Assembly (NCBI RefSeq): GCF_932526225.1
Contig: NC_064038.1
Location: 13,699,070-13,763,069, forward strand
Source of the DNA: Nematostella vectensis
Taxonomy: Eukaryota > Cnidaria > Anthozoa > Actiniaria > Edwardsiidae
Length of the DNA stretch: 64,000 nt
Direction of reading: 5' to 3'
The notes below the pieces were generated by a model. That model had not been told where the DNA came from. It was given only the letters and a program-made list of their open reading frames with translations, and ran no database searches. Position numbers and translations under genes: made by a program. This document shows positions 61,461 to 64,000 of this stretch, piece by piece (position 1 is the first letter of the stretch; every line of letters begins with the position of its first letter).

Positions 61461-61784
61461 CTTGAATAGCTATTACAGTAGTAGCAGAGTCCTCTCCAAC
61501 ACTACTATTAGCAGTACAAACATATCGTCCACCGTCCGCATTCCCTGCGTTCCTGATCCTCAACTTCCCATTCTCCACACTGATACCCCCTTGACTTATC
61601 ACTCGCTCCCCCTCCAGAAACCAGGCCACATCCGGCACAGGTAGCCCAGTGGCCTGGCAGTTGATGGTGAGGTCGACGCCTGATATGGTGGTTAGAGTAG
61701 CACCCGCCATTGTTGTGATCGGGGCCTGACTATCCAGCTGTATAATGACTGAACGAGTGGAGTTGATCTTTGGACCGAACGGTT
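61461..61784 (-). CDS. Exon of Ig4
   Basis: Acceptor TTAATTCTAG and donor GTACTA. The 108-residue module has C43, W55 and C91-92, with CQATGLPVP and DGGRYVC. The leader EPFGPKINSTRSVII shares EPFxPxI with Ig1. Sequons are NST and NSS. If the donor is skipped the frame stays open across about five 45-bp units, adding 15-residue repeats rich in S, Y, D and T, and ends at 61207 or beyond. Confidence 0.9.
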
Positions 61785-62055
61785 CTAGAATTAAATATAT
61801 AAAACTTTGAGAAAACAGCCGCAACATCACACCCTTTTTACTCTCAAAGAGTAGAATTGGAGATTTGTTAAATATCATGCACGTAGTTAGTCACTTCTGG
61901 CATCTAGCGACCGCATTCCGGAGTAGCTTTAAATGGCGTGATAGGAACAGTTCCCTAGTTGTGGATGTGATGCTCAATAATTTGGGAATTAAAATAAAAA
62001 AGGCAACAATTAAAGACTTGACGGAATGAACATATAAAGACACTAAAATAAATAC
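61785..62055. other. Intron Ig3-Ig4
   Basis: About 270 bp of AT-rich unique sequence with nothing recognised. Confidence 0.7.
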
Positions 62056-62385
62056 CCATGACTGAAACCCAGCTCGAGGCCTGGTCCGCTCCAATTCTGT
62101 TTGTCGCTTCGCATGTAAAACTGCCAGAGTCGCGTGACACTAGCCGCGGAATCTCTAAAGAATTTGGGGACATCCCAAGCTTAACGCCTTCGTTAGGCGT
62201 GACGTCACTTCCGTCTATACTCCAAGAGACCGCTGGCCTGGGTATCCCCGTGACAGGGCACAGCAGCTTCAGTCTTGAGCCCGCGAGCACTGATATGGTA
62301 CTTCCTATGGTAACTGTCAGATTTGTGAAGCGCGTCAGAGACGAGATGACTTCTTGCGACCTGGTGATCTTTGGCGGGAGACCAG
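62056..62385 (-). CDS. Exon of Ig3
   Basis: The acceptor is ATTTTTTTAG and the donor GTATTT. The module has C43, W55 and C92, with CPVTGIPRP. The F-strand reads RDSGSFTC: the conserved Tyr is Phe, a mild change that loses the tyrosine-corner hydroxyl. A sequon NLT lies in the leader. Strand G is SSWVSVMG, with an uncommon Trp. Confidence 0.9.
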
Positions 62386-62486
62386 CTAAAAAAATGATTG
62401 TATTGTTAAACAACGTTTTGTCAAAGGATTGTCATCCGAGCAAAAGATCGACGGACAAAAGGCCGGCCGGCCGGACAGACACTTAC

Positions 62487-62807
62487 CCAAAAAGGTGATG
62501 TAAGTTGTTTCCGTTACTCGTCTCAGATCGCTCGACGCTACACACACATAAAAACCCTGGTCACTCTCACGTGCCATATCGATGGTCAAATCTTCCCGGT
62601 CAATTGTCACGTGTTTTGGAAAAGGCTTGTTTCCAGGCCTCTGCCATGCAGTATCGGGCGCAGGGTCCCCGCTTGCTTGGCATCTGATGGTGATAGTAGT
62701 GTTGACTAGTGTTGTAAGGTTCGTTCCTATCGTCATGTCGATGGGTCTCGTAGCGTTGAAGATCGTCAAAGATTTCTTTTGTGTTACGATGAACGGGCCG
62801 CGGGGCT
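62487..62807 (-). CDS. Exon of Ig2
   Basis: The acceptor is GACGTGTAG, with a TTTTATTTTG stretch further upstream, and the donor GTAAGTG. The 107-residue module has C43, W55 and C89, with CQASGDPAP and SDQGFYVC. The Trp context DTAWQRPG is unlike the usual hydrophobic-x-W. Three sequons (NAT, NLT, NTT) are close together in the leader. Strands F-G hold SSDLRRVTET instead of the AxNxxG turn. The intron after it is only about 100 bp and has a GGCCGGCCGGCC run. Confidence 0.88.
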
Positions 62808-63061
62808 CTACACGTCAAACAAAATAAAAATGAAGAGATGGCAGAAACAATATACAATTAGCTTGCGCGCGCATTACAATAAAAGCCTTAGCCCAACTAC
62901 CAGAATGCAGCGCGGGCATTTTAAAGCTAGCATCAAACGAAGCGCGCACTGTATGACGGTAGTTGGGTAGGTTTTCATGGCTAATTAAGGCAGTTTGTTT
63001 TTACAAATAAATTAAGTCGCATTACTTTTTAAGGAAGTAACTTTACTGATCATGCAATTTT
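62808..63061. other. Intron Ig1-Ig2, part next to Ig2
   Basis: Unique sequence with an inverted repeat, CCCAACTACC at 62892-62901 and GGTAGTTGGG at 62958-62967, around a GCGCGC-bearing segment. This could be a very small foldback unit or chance; nothing else is seen. Confidence 0.5.
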
Positions 63062-63308
63062 AAGCCGCATTGTCACCAGTTTAATACCCGAGGTCCGACG
63101 GAAACCTCAACCGTTAAAAGACAAAAGAATCTATAATAATACAAGATATTTGACAGGCCATCCGCTCTAAATTATCAAACACATCCTCAAAGAAACTTCC
63201 AATAGACACACTTCTTTCAATATTTTGAAATATTTTTCGCCTTTTCCGTCAAAAATTATTGGACATGTTACGTTATCGACCGGAAGTAAACTGGTGATAA
63301 TGCGGCTT
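63062..63308. mobile_element. MITE-like foldback element (247 bp)
   Basis: The left end AAGCCGCATTGTCACCAGTT continues TA; the right end is its reverse complement with one mismatch in 22 (63287-63308), and weaker similarity continues inward. The interior has no coding frame. No clear target duplication can be fixed in the T-rich flanks. I infer a non-autonomous DNA transposon. Confidence 0.7.
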
Positions 63309-63425
63309 TTAGAAAGTATCGATGCAAAATAATGACATCTGCAATGCTACTCTATAATATATTTGCAATAATAATTTAGTTATTTTGCAATGCTAATCTA
63401 GACATACACAAGGGGTGGAACATAC

Positions 63426-63761
63426 CCTTGAAATAGAGTGTCGATCGGGCGGATGCCACGCCCAACAGGTTTCTAGCCGTGCAGAGGTACATCCCGGCGT
63501 CATTTGGCTCCGCTTGCGTGATAGTCACGTTGCCATTGCTTGTAGAGACACGCCCCATACTTGCTAGCCAATGAGAAAGCTTGTCCCCAGCTCGGGTCCA
63601 GCTCACGCTCGGCTTTGGCAGACCGCGCGCTTTGCATACAAGGGTGATGTTGGTGGTGAGGAAGGTGGTCAGAAGGGCGCCGGCTCGGACGGTGACGGGG
63701 TCCAGGTTGGATAGGGAGACGACAGTTTCGTCGCTCGTGTCGATAGATGGTGCGAAGGGTT
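63426..63761 (-). CDS. Exon of Ig1, first visible Ig domain
   Basis: The acceptor is GTTTCCGTCCTAG and the donor GTATGT. The 112-residue module has C43, W55 and C94, with CKARGLPKP and NDAGMYLC. It is the longest module, through extra residues in the C'-E region (LSHWLASMGRVSTSNG). Sequons NIT and NVT are present. Its phase-1 acceptor shows that coding sequence continues to the right of the window. Confidence 0.9.
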
Positions 63762-64000
63762 CTAGGACGGAAACAGGGGCGCGTAAAAAAAATGAATACA
63801 GCACCACGGTAGAGACTCTATCGCTGTTGATTCTCAGCTCGAGAATGGCATTGTGGCAAGTTTGCGACGAGGAAGTAAGACGATGCAATTGTCGCTTTTT
63901 TGACAAATATCTTACACTACCTTGCCAAAATGATAAAAAACTGCACTTATATTTTTATTCAAAATGATGCCAAAATGATAAAAAAACTGCATTAATATTT
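63762..64000. other. Intron upstream of Ig1 (partial)
   Basis: AT-rich sequence to the window edge, with a short direct repeat of CCAAAATGATAAAAAACTGC near 63925 and 63970. No exon is seen. Confidence 0.55.

Larger units (their letters stand above)
42042..63761 (-). other. Partial gene for a giant multi-Ig protein (17 exons, 16 Ig domains visible)
   Basis: On the minus strand 16 consecutive I-set-type Ig domains are encoded. Each has the first Cys, CxxxGxPxPxxxW, and a D-x-G-x-Y-x-C F-strand or a close variant. Fifteen domains are single exons of 303-336 bp, all divisible by three and all phase 1 at both ends; one is split in two. Acceptors are clear YAG sites and donors are GTAAGT, GTGAGT, GTATGT or GTACTN. 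Numbering here follows transcription, Ig1 at 63.4 kb to Ig16 at 42.0 kb. Many N-glycosylation sequons suggest an extracellular chain. Each module has an unusually long leader, 41-42 residues before the first Cys. Hemicentin-like or other giant Ig proteins are the nearest known type; the ends are outside the window, so identity stays open. Confidence 0.9.

Overview
This is eukaryotic (invertebrate animal) DNA. It is dominated by tandem repeats, with part of one very large gene on the minus strand. The right third holds 17 exons coding for 16 consecutive immunoglobulin (I-set type) domains, transcribed from high to low coordinates, so the gene enters at 64000 and is still open, with an intact GTAAGT donor, at 42041. 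Almost every exon is a single phase 1-1 Ig module with good splice sites. No start, signal peptide, membrane segment or stop codon is visible, so both gene ends lie outside the window. The architecture resembles hemicentin- or titin-like multi-Ig proteins, but no ortholog can be named. The organism is not certain: compact Ig exons, intronic minisatellites, a Penelope-like element and a Ty3/gypsy-like element fit a cephalochordate (amphioxus) or a cnidarian. I lean slightly to amphioxus because minisatellites at exon-intron boundaries have been reported there.

Layout. 1-17218 and 22685-41569: about 36 kb of one 29/31-bp satellite (roughly 1,200 copies) with nested higher-order duplications. 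17219-22684: a complete, apparently young LTR retrotransposon with 159-bp LTRs that look identical and one uninterrupted 1,631-codon gag-pol frame (zinc knuckle, protease, RT, RNase H, D,D35E integrase), inserted in the satellite. 41570-64000: the Ig gene. Its introns hold six minisatellites (35, 42, 32, 33, 45 and 31 bp), a TGA/TGG-type microsatellite, a 5'-truncated and mutated Penelope-like element with GIY-YIG domain and a hammerhead-like 3' motif (46524-48072), and two MITE-like foldback elements.

The most interesting observation is the relation between minisatellites and splice sites. Four arrays have units that contain the adjacent splice site with a few to about 23 bases of the exon: the 31-bp array at the Ig8 donor, the 42-bp array at the Ig10 donor, the 33-bp array at the Ig5 acceptor and the 35-bp array at the Ig14 acceptor. 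A fifth (45 bp, Ig4 donor) is a weaker case. The 8.1-kb intron between Ig4 and Ig5 is made entirely of two arrays, one growing from each side, and carries about 120 near-copies of its own 3' splice site. The satellite lies in the final visible intron, which must exceed 42 kb if the gene continues to the left. Both large mobile elements lie inside tandem arrays and antisense to the Ig gene.
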